A stretch of 64,000 nucleotides of DNA from Pseudomonas asplenii. Lineage in GTDB: Bacteria > Pseudomonadota > Gammaproteobacteria > Pseudomonadales > Pseudomonadaceae. The stretch lies in assembly GCF_001293465.1 (NCBI RefSeq), contig NZ_JSYZ01000016.1, positions 1 to 64,000 of the forward strand, read 5' to 3'. The first letter of the stretch is position 1. Each line of letters begins with the position of its first letter. Below the pieces are notes generated by a model, which had not been told where the DNA came from, ran no database searches, and saw only the letters and a list, made by a program, of their open reading frames with translations. Shown here piece after piece: positions 8,814 through 15,817 of the stretch. A program made the translations under genes and the position numbers.

Positions 8814-10157
8814 TCACAGGCTCCATTTACCGAGTTCGGCCACGCGATCGCGGGTGTAAAGGTCGGTCCATTTCAGCGAGTTGAAGTCCGACACCTGCTT
8901 GGGGTTGTAGGCGGTGCGTTGCAGGCGTACCGGCTCGCCGGCCTTGTAGACGGCCTGCAGGCGCTGGCGATCCTGCAGGATACGAATGTCCTCCAGGGGC
9001 GAGCCATCCAGGATCAGCAGGTCGCCCTGCTTGCCCACCTGCAGGGTACCGAGGGACTCGCCCTTGGGCATCAGGCGCGCACCGACGTGGGTGGCGGCAA
9101 ACAGCGCTTCGGCCGGGGTGAAGTCCAGGCGCCGCACCAGCAGCTCCAGCTCGCGCGCGTGCCATTCACCGTAGGGCGTGACGGCAAAACCACTGTCACT
9201 GCCGCAGGCGAAGGGAATGCCGGCGGCCTTGGCGCGCTTGAGCACCGGCGTACCCAGCTCCAACGTGCGCGCGCAGTAGCCGGCATAGCCGGTGGTGATG
9301 GCGGGGTCGTGAGGCTGGCAGAAGTCCACGGTGTTCTGCGGGAAGGTCAGGGTCGGTGCCAGCACGCTGCCAGCCTCCAGCAGCGCCTCGATGCAGGCGT
9401 CGTCCATGTAGAAAGCGTGAAAGACCAGGTCGACACCGGCCTTGGCCGCGTACATGACCGCTTCTCGGCCGTAGGCGTGGGTGGCGACACGGCACCCCAG
9501 GCGGTGGGCCTCATCGACCATTTCGCGGGTTTCATCGGCGGTGAAGGCGGCGATGATTTCACCGTTGGGGCGCCGATGGGTACCGTCCATGGCGATCTTG
9601 ATCAGGTCCACCCCATCCTTGGCCTGCTTGCGGATCTGTGCGATGGCTTCGGTGCGGCTGGTGACCAAAGCGGCGGTGAAATACTCCGGGGCGCCGACCC
9701 GGCTGGGAAACCAGTCGTTGAGGCTCTGCCGGTTGGTGATCACCCGGCTGCTGGCGGCGATACGCGGGCCCTCGAACAACCCGGCGTTGACGGTGTTGCG
9801 CACGGCGATGCTGAGCTGACCGCTGTCGCCGGGGCAGACCATCGAGGTCACGCCGGCGGCCAGCACGTGCTGGGCGAAGAACAGCCCGCGCAAGGCGCGA
9901 AATTCGTCGCTGGTCCAGATGTCGATGTCTTCCTCGCTCTGGGCGTTACCGAATGCCAGGTGGGTGTGCACATCCACCAGTCCCGGCATGACGAAGTGGC
10001 CATGTTCTTCGCGGTCACCGGGTTGCGGGCGGGGCGCCTCCGACGTTGGCCCGACATGGCGGATCACGCCGCCTTCGATGATCAGCGTCTGTTGCCGGCG
10101 GGTGTGCAGGCCGGTGCCGTCGAACAGGGTGGAGCAGTGCAGGTGCAGGGTGCCCAT
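8814..10157 (-). CDS. Metal-dependent amidohydrolase (imidazolonepropionase/prolidase-like)
   Basis: 447 residues of the amidohydrolase superfamily. The N-terminal strand domain is followed by the metal motif VDVHTH, a central Lys in DLIKIAMDG, further His residues in ATHAYG and VFHAF, and the Asp in CGSDSGF. A C-terminal LGTLQVGKQGDLLILDG strand closes the sandwich domain. It hydrolyses an amide, ester or cyclic C-N/C-O bond; the substrate is unknown but the neighbours suggest an aromatic breakdown product. The ATG at 10157 is chosen for the GAGGAG ribosome site seven bases away. The longer frame upstream is unlikely coding. An AANAANAA motif (10174-10181) and a NodD-type box lie upstream. 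Confidence 0.87.
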   Translation of the reverse strand: MGTLHLHCSTLFDGTGLHTRRQQTLIIEGGVIRHVGPTSEAPRPQPGDREEHGHFVMPGLVDVHTHLAFGNAQSEEDIDIWTSDEFRALRGLFFAQHVLAAGVTSMVCPGDSGQLSIAVRNTVNAGLFEGPRIAASSRVITNRQSLNDWFPSRVGAPEYFTAALVTSRTEAIAQIRKQAKDGVDLIKIAMDGTHRRPNGEIIAAFTADETREMVDEAHRLGCRVATHAYGREAVMYAAKAGVDLVFHAFYMDDACIEALLEAGSVLAPTLTFPQNTVDFCQPHDPAITTGYAGYCARTLELGTPVLKRAKAAGIPFACGSDSGFAVTPYGEWHARELELLVRRLDFTPAEALFAATHVGARLMPKGESLGTLQVGKQGDLLILDGSPLEDIRILQDRQRLQAVYKAGEPVRLQRTAYNPKQVSDFNSLKWTDLYTRDRVAELGKWSL

Positions 10158-10173
10158 GGGTGGTCTCCTCGTC

Positions 10174-10181
10174 TTGTTGTT
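10174..10181 (-). promoter_or_regulatory. Hfq/Crc-type CA motif before the amidohydrolase start
   Basis: On the minus strand the bases read AACAACAA, matching AANAANAA, about 16 bases before the ATG. In Pseudomonas, Hfq with Crc binds such motifs near start codons of catabolic mRNAs to repress translation when preferred carbon sources are present. Confidence 0.5.
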
Positions 10182-10217
10182 GGCCGGCAGGCTAGGCTGG
10201 CGGTGCGACCCAGCACC

Positions 10218-10259
10218 ATCAGATGCTGTCGATGGCCAGCCATCGATGCCATCGATACC
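10218..10259 (-). promoter_or_regulatory. NodD-type LysR box, amidohydrolase promoter (second half imperfect)
   Basis: On the minus strand the first motif reads GGTATCG-N6-TCGAT (ATC-N9-GAT, 10242-10256). A second ATC/GAT pair (10218-10233) follows with 10 instead of 9 bases between and a slightly wider spacing. It ends about 60 bases before the amidohydrolase start. Confidence 0.5.
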
Positions 10260-10315
10260 TGGCGCAGAGCCGTGTATTGGTTGGGGGCGCCCGTGGCAAA
10301 GGCCCGTCAAGGGCG

Positions 10316-10355
10316 GGTATCGGCAGTGGCGATGCCTGGCATGGCCAATGGCGAT
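10316..10355 (+). promoter_or_regulatory. NodD-type double LysR box before the truncated NTF2-like gene
   Basis: GGTATCG-N7-CGATGCC (ATC 10319-10321, GAT 10331-10333) is followed exactly 22 bp later by ATG-N9-GAT (10341-10355). The arrangement equals that of the boxes at 13016 and 14468. It points rightwards to the truncated gene at 10417. Confidence 0.6.
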
Positions 10356-10416
10356 TTTTCCGCAGGGCCAGGCGGGGTGAGGATGCGCCCGCCAATCCAC
10401 TATCAAGGACAATCCC

Positions 10417-10629
10417 ATGAAGGCGATTCGCGATCTGTTGCTGAACCTGGAAACCGAGCGCCAGCGCGCCCTGGTCGAGCAGGACCATGCCCGGCTGCAT
10501 GAGCCGTTCGACGATGAGCTGCTCTACGTGCACACCACCGGACTTGTTGCCGATCAACAAAGGCGCAGCGGGGCGACCTGCACGAACCTTGCGCAGGTCC
10601 CCTTGCGTGCAACCTGTCAGGCGGTATGA
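10417..10629 (+). pseudogene. NTF2-like (DUF4440/SnoaL-type) protein, truncated remnant
   Basis: 70 codons. The first ~42 residues (LLNLETERQRALVEQD, then FDDELLYVHTTGLV) match the start of NTF2-like small proteins, which are normally 120-150 residues. The following residues (QQRRSGATC onward) lose all similarity, and the frame ends inside the 3' end of the convergent hydrolase gene. The rest of the domain is missing, so this looks like a deletion remnant. It keeps its own start region and an upstream NodD-type box. Whether a short peptide is still made is unknown. Confidence 0.6.
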
Positions 10630-11774
10630 CCGCCCAGGGTCTCGGCCACCCAGTCGGCGATGTAGTGGCCGGCGTTGATGCTGTTGTCGAAGCTGGAGTG
10701 CTGCACGCCACCTTCGCGCTCGGTGAAGATCTTCAGTTCGCGTTTCGGGCTGTTCACCAATTGCTCGTAGGTGCGATGTGCCCATTTGAGCGGGATCTGC
10801 GAGTCCTTCTCGCCGTGAGTGACCAGGAACGGCACGCGGATACGGTCCAGCACGCCGTCGAGGTGTACGTGTTCGGCGATGCGCATGAACTCGTCCATGT
10901 CATTCGCCCCCCAGACCCAGCGCACGTGTGCCCAGTAGTGCGGCACCGGGAAGTTGCCTTCCTTCTCCAGGCGGCGCTTCTGCACATCGCGCCAGTCATG
11001 GTTGGCGCCCCAGACCACGCCACAGGCAAAGCGCGGCTCGAAGGCCACGGCGCGCGGGCAGTAGTAGCCGCCCAGCGACACGCCCTCCAGGCCGATACGC
11101 TTGGGATCGACCTCGGGGCGGGTCTCCAGCCAGTCCACCACGCGGCTGGCCCAGTGCTCGCTGTCGTAACGGGCCGTCAGACCGTGCAGACGCAGCGCTT
11201 CGCCGGTACCGGGCTGGTCGATGATCAACGACGATACGCCGCGCCTGGCCAGCCAGGCGGGCAGGCCAACGCGGTATTTCATCTCCTTGGTCGAGTCCAG
11301 GCCATTGACCTGAACCAGCAGCGGCGCAGGGCCGCTCACGCCCTCGGCGCGTACGAACAGGCCTGAGAGGCACTGGCCTTCATAAGGGATTTCCACCCGT
11401 TCGCAATTTTCCCTGGACAGGTCGATGCCACGGGCGAAGGTCTCCAGGAAGCGCTGGTACAGCTCGGCGCGTCCCGGCGCGCCGTGGGCTTGAAGGCGTT
11501 CGCAGGTGAGGTAGTAGGTGGCGGCGCGGTTGTACTTCTCGCCAGCGGAGAGGCGGCGGCCGGCGGTTTCGTCTTCCTCGGCCAGGGAGCAAAGCTTGTC
11601 GGCCATCTTTGCCCAGGTTTCGCGAAAAGCCTGGGTGCCGGCGGCGTCGGGCTGCTTGGCGGCCTCCTGCAGCGGGGCGCACATTGCCTCGATCTCACCC
11701 AGGCGGGCACCCATCTCGATGGCCAGGTCCACCGAGAGATTCCAGACGTAGTTGGTGGGGAAGTAACGGAACAT
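10617..11774 (-). CDS. Alpha/beta hydrolase, 2,6-dihydroxypseudooxynicotine-hydrolase-like (C-C bond or ester hydrolase)
   Basis: 385 residues. An N-terminal helical region (about 1-120) precedes an alpha/beta-hydrolase fold with VQVNGLDSTKE, IIDQPGTGE, the nucleophile elbow GVSLGG (Ser233), a late Asp/Glu strand THGEKDSQIP and a His near the C-terminus. The helical N-terminal cap and these motifs match the DHPON hydrolase group, which splits C-C bonds next to an aromatic ketone. In this cluster it is a candidate to cleave the ring-fission product. The ATG at 11774 has AAGGAC upstream; the bases AATAAGAA overlapping the start fit a Crc/Hfq motif. A double NodD-type box lies at 11881-11920. 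Confidence 0.8.
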   Translation of the reverse strand: MFRYFPTNYVWNLSVDLAIEMGARLGEIEAMCAPLQEAAKQPDAAGTQAFRETWAKMADKLCSLAEEDETAGRRLSAGEKYNRAATYYLTCERLQAHGAPGRAELYQRFLETFARGIDLSRENCERVEIPYEGQCLSGLFVRAEGVSGPAPLLVQVNGLDSTKEMKYRVGLPAWLARRGVSSLIIDQPGTGEALRLHGLTARYDSEHWASRVVDWLETRPEVDPKRIGLEGVSLGGYYCPRAVAFEPRFACGVVWGANHDWRDVQKRRLEKEGNFPVPHYWAHVRWVWGANDMDEFMRIAEHVHLDGVLDRIRVPFLVTHGEKDSQIPLKWAHRTYEQLVNSPKRELKIFTEREGGVQHSSFDNSINAGHYIADWVAETLGGHTA

Positions 11775-11781
11775 TCTTATT
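11774..11781 (-). promoter_or_regulatory. Hfq/Crc-type CA motif at the hydrolase start codon
   Basis: Minus-strand AATAAGAA fits AANAANAA; its last A is the first base of the ATG. A protein bound here would block ribosome access. Confidence 0.45.
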
Positions 11782-11880
11782 GTCCTTCTGCGGTCGTTGA
11801 GTCCGGCGCCGTTGAACTGCGGCAGGCACGCAGGGCGCGGTTCCACGATCAAGGTACGCAGGCCGGGCAGGCGGGGGCCA

Positions 11881-11920
11881 ATCGTGAGTCGGGATGCGAG
11901 GTATCGCCAAACGCGATGCC
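11881..11920 (-). promoter_or_regulatory. NodD-type double LysR box, alpha/beta hydrolase promoter
   Basis: On the minus strand GGCATCG-N7-CGATACC (11900-11920) is followed exactly 22 bp on by ATC-N9-GAT (11895-11881), embedded in CGCATCCCGACTC and CGATTGG. The same words recur at 13038-13058 and 14490-14508. It ends about 105 bases before the hydrolase start. Confidence 0.65.
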
Positions 11921-11957
11921 CCGCCGCCGTAGTGACGGCCGAGGCGATGAGTGGGGC

Positions 11958-12896
11958 TCAGGCGGTGACGCGAAGGGGCGCCGGGTGCTGGTCGGCGCGC
12001 TGGATGAAGTCGCCGATGCGCTCACGTAGCCAGCGGTGCATGGAGTCGCCGTCCATGCTGCGGTGCCACAGCATGAATTCGCGCATCACCGGGATTTTCA
12101 CCGGTGGTGGCAGGATGCGCAGCGGCAGGTAGCCCGCGTAGAGTTCGGCCAGTCGGCGGTGCATGGTGGCGATGCGTTGAGTGCCCACCAGCAACTGCGG
12201 CAGGGTGTTGAAATCGTTGGTGATCACTTCCAGGCGGCGGTTGAAACCGTACTGGCTCATGAACCAGTCCTCGATGCTCAGGTGCCGGTTGCGGCCAAAA
12301 CCCACCGAGATATGCCCCATTTCCATGTACTGCTCCAGGGTCAGTTGGTCACCGACCTCGGGGTTGTCCCGCCAGACGACGCAGACATGGTCTTCCTCGA
12401 ACAGCAGTTGCGCCGGGTGGCCCTCGATGAGGTAGCGCTCGGGCACGATCATCATGTCGACCTCGCCGCGCATCAGCAATTCGGCACTGTTGTCGCCAGG
12501 GCTGACCATTTCGAAGGTGATGTGCGGCGCCTCACGGTGGATGTTCTGGATGACCTGGGCGAACAGCACGCTGATCAGGTAGTCCGAGGTCACCAGGCGA
12601 AAGTGCCGCTTGCTGCTGGCCGGTTCGAACACCGGCTTGGCGGTGATCGAGGAGCGGATGGTCAACAGCACCTCGCGCACCGGTTTGGCCAGCTCCAGCG
12701 CATACGGCGTGGGCTGCATCTTGCGGCCGACCTGCACCAGCAGTTCGTCCTCGAAGAAGGTCCGCAAACGCCCCAGCACACCGCTGGTGGCCGATTGGGT
12801 CATGTGCAGGCGTTCGGCAGCTCGGGTGATGTTCTGCTCCTCGAGCAGGACATCCAGGGCCACCAGCAGGTTCAGATCCAGGTGGTGAAAGCGCAT
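11958..12896 (-). CDS. LysR-family transcriptional regulator, NodD/FdeR type (second copy)
   Basis: 312 residues. It opens with MRFHHLDLNLLVALDVLLEE, has the helix-turn-helix ITRAAERLHMTQSATSGVLGRL (about 23-44), and a binding-protein-like effector domain. The N-terminal wording is very close to NodD and to FdeR, the naringenin-responsive activator of Herbaspirillum flavonoid catabolism. It is transcribed away from the VOC dioxygenase gene; the shared 277-base promoter region contains a double NodD-type box. It is the best candidate to bind all the ATC-N9-GAT boxes in this island. Relation to the regulator at 7448: same subfamily, not identical. Confidence 0.9.
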   Translation of the reverse strand: MRFHHLDLNLLVALDVLLEEQNITRAAERLHMTQSATSGVLGRLRTFFEDELLVQVGRKMQPTPYALELAKPVREVLLTIRSSITAKPVFEPASSKRHFRLVTSDYLISVLFAQVIQNIHREAPHITFEMVSPGDNSAELLMRGEVDMMIVPERYLIEGHPAQLLFEEDHVCVVWRDNPEVGDQLTLEQYMEMGHISVGFGRNRHLSIEDWFMSQYGFNRRLEVITNDFNTLPQLLVGTQRIATMHRRLAELYAGYLPLRILPPPVKIPVMREFMLWHRSMDGDSMHRWLRERIGDFIQRADQHPAPLRVTA

Positions 12897-13015
12897 GGCG
12901 ATGGCTCACGGTTCTTGTAGTTATTTTCGCGATACCTTCCGGCTCCCTGACCCGCACGTCAAGACCCATTCGCTGCCCGAATGAGCCAACAGCCCACGCC
13001 ATGGGCTGGCGTACA

Positions 13016-13060
13016 GGTATCGCAATTGCCGATGCCTCGCATCCTGACACGCGATTGGTC
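13016..13060 (+). promoter_or_regulatory. NodD-type double LysR box between lysR2 and the VOC dioxygenase
   Basis: GGTATCG-N7-CGATGCC (ATC 13019-13021, GAT 13031-13033) is followed by CGCATCC-N8-CGATTGGTC, giving a second ATC-N9-GAT (13041-13055) exactly 22 bp after the first. It lies about 120 bases before the dioxygenase start. An isolated half-site CGATACC also occurs at 12930-12936, nearer the LysR start. Confidence 0.65.
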
Positions 13061-13173
13061 AGCTAGCCCCGACAGCCTTCAACCTGCGCTCCAGTCGAGC
13101 GACCTGCCGTCGCCAGACCCCTTACCGGGCGACCTGCCTGGCGCCCCATAATAATTTCAACGGAGTGGTAGCC

Positions 13174-14115
13174 ATGAACATTCTTGGACTCGACGCGCTG
13201 GTGTTCGGCGTCGACGATATCCAGGCCTGTGCCGATTGCCTGCGTGACTACGGCCTGACGGCCACCGATCTGGAGGCCGACGGTGGGCGTTTCGAGGCCC
13301 TGGACGGCACCGCGATCATCATCCGCCGCGGGGACGACCCGAGCCTGCCGCCGGCCCTGGGCCCGACCCCGTCATTGCGCGAGACGGTTTATGGCGTGGC
13401 CTCGGCGCAGGAGCTGGAGGCCATCGCCGATGAACTGGGGCGTGACCGCGAACTGCGCCGCGATGCTCACGGCGTGCTGCATACCGTCGATGACCTGGGC
13501 TTTGCCATCGCCTTCCAGGTCTCGTGCCGCCGGGCCTTCGACGCGCCGGCCGACCTCACCAATGCGCCTGGCAGCGCGCCGCAACGTCCCCTCAACCAGT
13601 TGGGCATTACCCCGGACATGCCGGCGCAGCCGCGCACCTTGTCCCACGTGGTGTATTTCGTACCCGACGCTGCCAAGGGTGAAGCGTTCTATCGCGACCG
13701 CCTGGGCTTCGTCACCACCGACAGTTTCGTGGGAGTCGGTCCTTTCATGCGCACGGCGGGCATGGACGACCATCACTGCCTGTTCATGATCCAGACTCCG
13801 CCGCACATGCAGGGCTGCGAGCATTTCACCTTCCACATGGGAAGCGGCACCGAAGTGCTGCTGGCCGGCACCCGTTTTCAGCAAAAGGGCTGGACCAGCT
13901 TCTGGGGCCCGGGCCGGCACCTGCTGGGCTCCAACTGGTTCTGGTACTTCAACAGCCCGCTGGGCTGCCACATCGAGTACGACGCCGACATGGACAAGCA
14001 TGACGACGACTGGGGCGCGCGCCAGGCGCCGATGTCGGCGGACAACTCGCAACTGTTCCTGTTTACCTCCCGGGAGAAGTGGGCACCCGGTGGCCCGCCG
14101 CCCAGGAAGGACTAG
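13174..14115 (+). CDS. Two-domain VOC (extradiol-type) dioxygenase
   Basis: 313 residues made of two vicinal-oxygen-chelate domains. The C-terminal domain carries the expected metal ligands: His158 (TLSHVVYF), His221 (HFTFHMG) and Glu268 (CHIEYD), as in BphC-type extradiol dioxygenases; the N-terminal domain is a degenerate copy. It would open a catecholic or trihydroxylated ring with Fe(II) and O2. The ATG at 13174 is chosen because GGAG stands eight bases upstream; a GTG at 13165 is in frame. The Rieske gene follows after three bases, and a double NodD-type box precedes. Confidence 0.85.
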   Translation: MNILGLDALVFGVDDIQACADCLRDYGLTATDLEADGGRFEALDGTAIIIRRGDDPSLPPALGPTPSLRETVYGVASAQELEAIADELGRDRELRRDAHGVLHTVDDLGFAIAFQVSCRRAFDAPADLTNAPGSAPQRPLNQLGITPDMPAQPRTLSHVVYFVPDAAKGEAFYRDRLGFVTTDSFVGVGPFMRTAGMDDHHCLFMIQTPPHMQGCEHFTFHMGSGTEVLLAGTRFQQKGWTSFWGPGRHLLGSNWFWYFNSPLGCHIEYDADMDKHDDDWGARQAPMSADNSQLFLFTSREKWAPGGPPPRKD

Positions 14116-14118
14116 GTC

Positions 14119-14466
14119 GTGGGCTGCGTAGCACTGTGCCCGCTCGAGGCGCTGGGCGATGGCCAGGCCCGTGGCTTCGACCCGCAGGGCCGGGGCGCCG
14201 ACAGCCTGTTTGCCCTGCGGTATCAGGGACAGGTGCGGGTCTACCGCAACCTCTGTCCGCACCTGCTGGTGCCCCTGGAGTACCGCAAGGACCGCTTTCT
14301 CAGTGCCGATGGCCAGTGGGTGATCTGTTACGCCCACGGGGCGCGCTTTCGGCCGGACGACGGCACCTGTGTCCACGGCCCTTGCCGCGGCGATGTGCTG
14401 CACGCGTTGGAGCACCGTGAGGTGGACGGCTGGCTGCTATTGCCGCTGGCTCAGTTGGAACGCTGA
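14119..14466 (+). CDS. Small Rieske [2Fe-2S] protein
   Basis: 115 residues starting at GTG (14119), three bases after the dioxygenase stop. The Rieske cluster ligands are Cys46-x-His48 (LCPH) and Cys70-x2-His73 (CYAH). It is as short as ferredoxin-type Rieske proteins. It may donate electrons to, or keep reduced, the ferrous dioxygenase or the FAD monooxygenase. A similar small Rieske gene stands beside the dioxygenase and monooxygenase in the fde flavonoid operon (recalled from the literature, not checked). Confidence 0.82.
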   Translation: MGCVALCPLEALGDGQARGFDPQGRGADSLFALRYQGQVRVYRNLCPHLLVPLEYRKDRFLSADGQWVICYAHGARFRPDDGTCVHGPCRGDVLHALEHREVDGWLLLPLAQLER

Positions 14467-14467
14467 C

Positions 14468-14510
14468 CTATCGCGCCGCGCGATAGGTCGCATCCCAGGA
14501 CTCGATTGGT
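14468..14510 (+). promoter_or_regulatory. NodD-type double LysR box before the FAD monooxygenase operon
   Basis: CCTATCG-N7-CGATAGG is a perfect dyad (ATC 14470-14472, GAT 14482-14484). Exactly 22 bp on comes CGCATCC-N8-CGATTGGTC with the second ATC-N9-GAT (14492-14506). It starts right after the Rieske stop and about 100 bases before the monooxygenase ATG, so the long rightward operon probably begins here. Confidence 0.65.
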
Positions 14511-14579
14511 CAAAACCCGGCGCTGCCGGGAAGCTGTGCCCAGGCACAGGAAACGGCCGCCACGCATGACGGGGCGGAC

Positions 14580-14590
14580 AACAAGAACAA
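14580..14590 (+). promoter_or_regulatory. Overlapping Hfq/Crc-type CA motifs before the FAD monooxygenase
   Basis: AACAAGAA (14580-14587) and AAGAACAA (14583-14590) both fit AANAANAA and lie 16-26 bases before the ATG. Confidence 0.5.
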
Positions 14591-14605
14591 GACGTGAGAC
14601 ATGCC

Positions 14606-15730
14606 ATGAATACTGTGAACAACGTGCTGATCGTGGGCGGCGGAATTGGCGGGCTGTGCGCTGCCATTGCCCTGCGCCGCAAGGGCATTGCGGTCGACCT
14701 GGTCGAACTGAAAACCGAGTGGACCGTCTACGGCGTCGGCATCATCCAGCAGAGCAACGTCGTGCGCGAAATGCACCGCCTGGGCCTGCTCGACGCCTAC
14801 CTTGATGCGGCCTACGCCTTCGAGGACGTGGCCATTTACACCACCCAGGGCCAGCAGTTGGCGCGTATTCCCGGACAGCGCCTGGCCGGCCCGCAGTACC
14901 CGGCCAACGTCGGCATCTCCCGCCGTGCTCTGCACAAGGTGTTGAGCGAAACCGCCATCGAACTCGGCACCCGGGTGCGCCTGGGCACCTCGGTGGAGAG
15001 CTTCGAGCAGGAAGCCAGTGGCGTGGACGTGCTGTTCAGCGACGGCAGCCAGGGCCGCTATGCGCTGATGGTCGGTGCCGACGGGCTGTTCTCGAAGGTA
15101 CGTGGGCTGCTGTTCGGCGACCGCTACCGGCCGCATTTCACCGGGCAGTCGGTATGGCGCTACAACTTTCCCCGGGCCGCCGGCATCGACCATCTGGCCA
15201 ACTATCAGGGGCCTGCGGGCAACGCCGGCCTGGTGCCCCTGGCCGACGACCTGATGTACCTGTTCACCACCTCCCACGAACCGGGCAACCCCTGGATGGA
15301 GCCCGCCAGCCTGGCCGATGGCCTGCGCCAGCGCCTGGCCGGTTTCGGTGGGCTGATTGGCGAGTTGCGCGAGCAGGTCCGCGACAGTGCCGAGGTCGTC
15401 TACAAACCGCTGGAAGCCGTGTTCGTCGACGAGCCCTGGTATCGCGGGCGTGTCCTGCTGATTGGCGATGCCGCCCATGCCACCACGCCGCACTTGGGAC
15501 AGGGCGCCGGCATGGCCATCGAGGATGCCGTGGTGCTGGCCGAGGAAATCACGGCCGGTGGCGGCCTGGACGAGCAGTTGCAGCGTTTCATGGCACGCCG
15601 TTTCGAGCGTTGCAAGTTCATCAGCGACATGTCCCTGCTCGCGGGCGAGAAGGAGGTCCAGCGTGACCCGTCCTTCGACCGCATCGGCCTGGTCAAGCAG
15701 ATGCTGGAGGTCACCGCACGACCCATCTGA
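14606..15730 (+). CDS. FAD-dependent aromatic hydroxylase (UbiH/salicylate-hydroxylase family)
   Basis: 374 residues, group A flavoprotein monooxygenase. The dinucleotide loop VGGGIGGLCAAIAL is at the N-terminus, DG (VGADGLFSKVR) in the middle, and the second FAD motif GDAAHATTPHLGQGAG near residue 290. Such enzymes hydroxylate a phenolic ring with NAD(P)H and O2, which would prepare the substrate for the extradiol-type dioxygenase next door. The ATG at 14606 is chosen; a GTG at 14594 is in frame. The promoter region contains the double NodD-type box and CA motifs. Comparable to FdeE of naringenin catabolism by context only. Confidence 0.87.
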   Translation: MNTVNNVLIVGGGIGGLCAAIALRRKGIAVDLVELKTEWTVYGVGIIQQSNVVREMHRLGLLDAYLDAAYAFEDVAIYTTQGQQLARIPGQRLAGPQYPANVGISRRALHKVLSETAIELGTRVRLGTSVESFEQEASGVDVLFSDGSQGRYALMVGADGLFSKVRGLLFGDRYRPHFTGQSVWRYNFPRAAGIDHLANYQGPAGNAGLVPLADDLMYLFTTSHEPGNPWMEPASLADGLRQRLAGFGGLIGELREQVRDSAEVVYKPLEAVFVDEPWYRGRVLLIGDAAHATTPHLGQGAGMAIEDAVVLAEEITAGGGLDEQLQRFMARRFERCKFISDMSLLAGEKEVQRDPSFDRIGLVKQMLEVTARPI

Positions 15731-15793
15731 ATGCCCGTAGCCGGTGTTCCCTGCCTTGCTGGCGCGCCGGACCTTACGCCAACACCGACGTAC

Positions 15794-15804
15794 AAGAACA
15801 AGAA
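15794..15804 (+). promoter_or_regulatory. Overlapping Hfq/Crc-type CA motifs before the DUF1302 gene
   Basis: AAGAACAA (15794-15801) and AACAAGAA (15797-15804) fit AANAANAA, about 14 bases before the ATG and next to the AGAGGA ribosome site. Confidence 0.5.
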
Positions 15805-15817
15805 AGAGGAAGCCCCG

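Noticed and set aside
10575..10599. Inverted repeat GACCTGC/GCAGGTC as a terminator
   Set aside because: Only 7 bp with an 11-base loop and no T-run; too weak to call.
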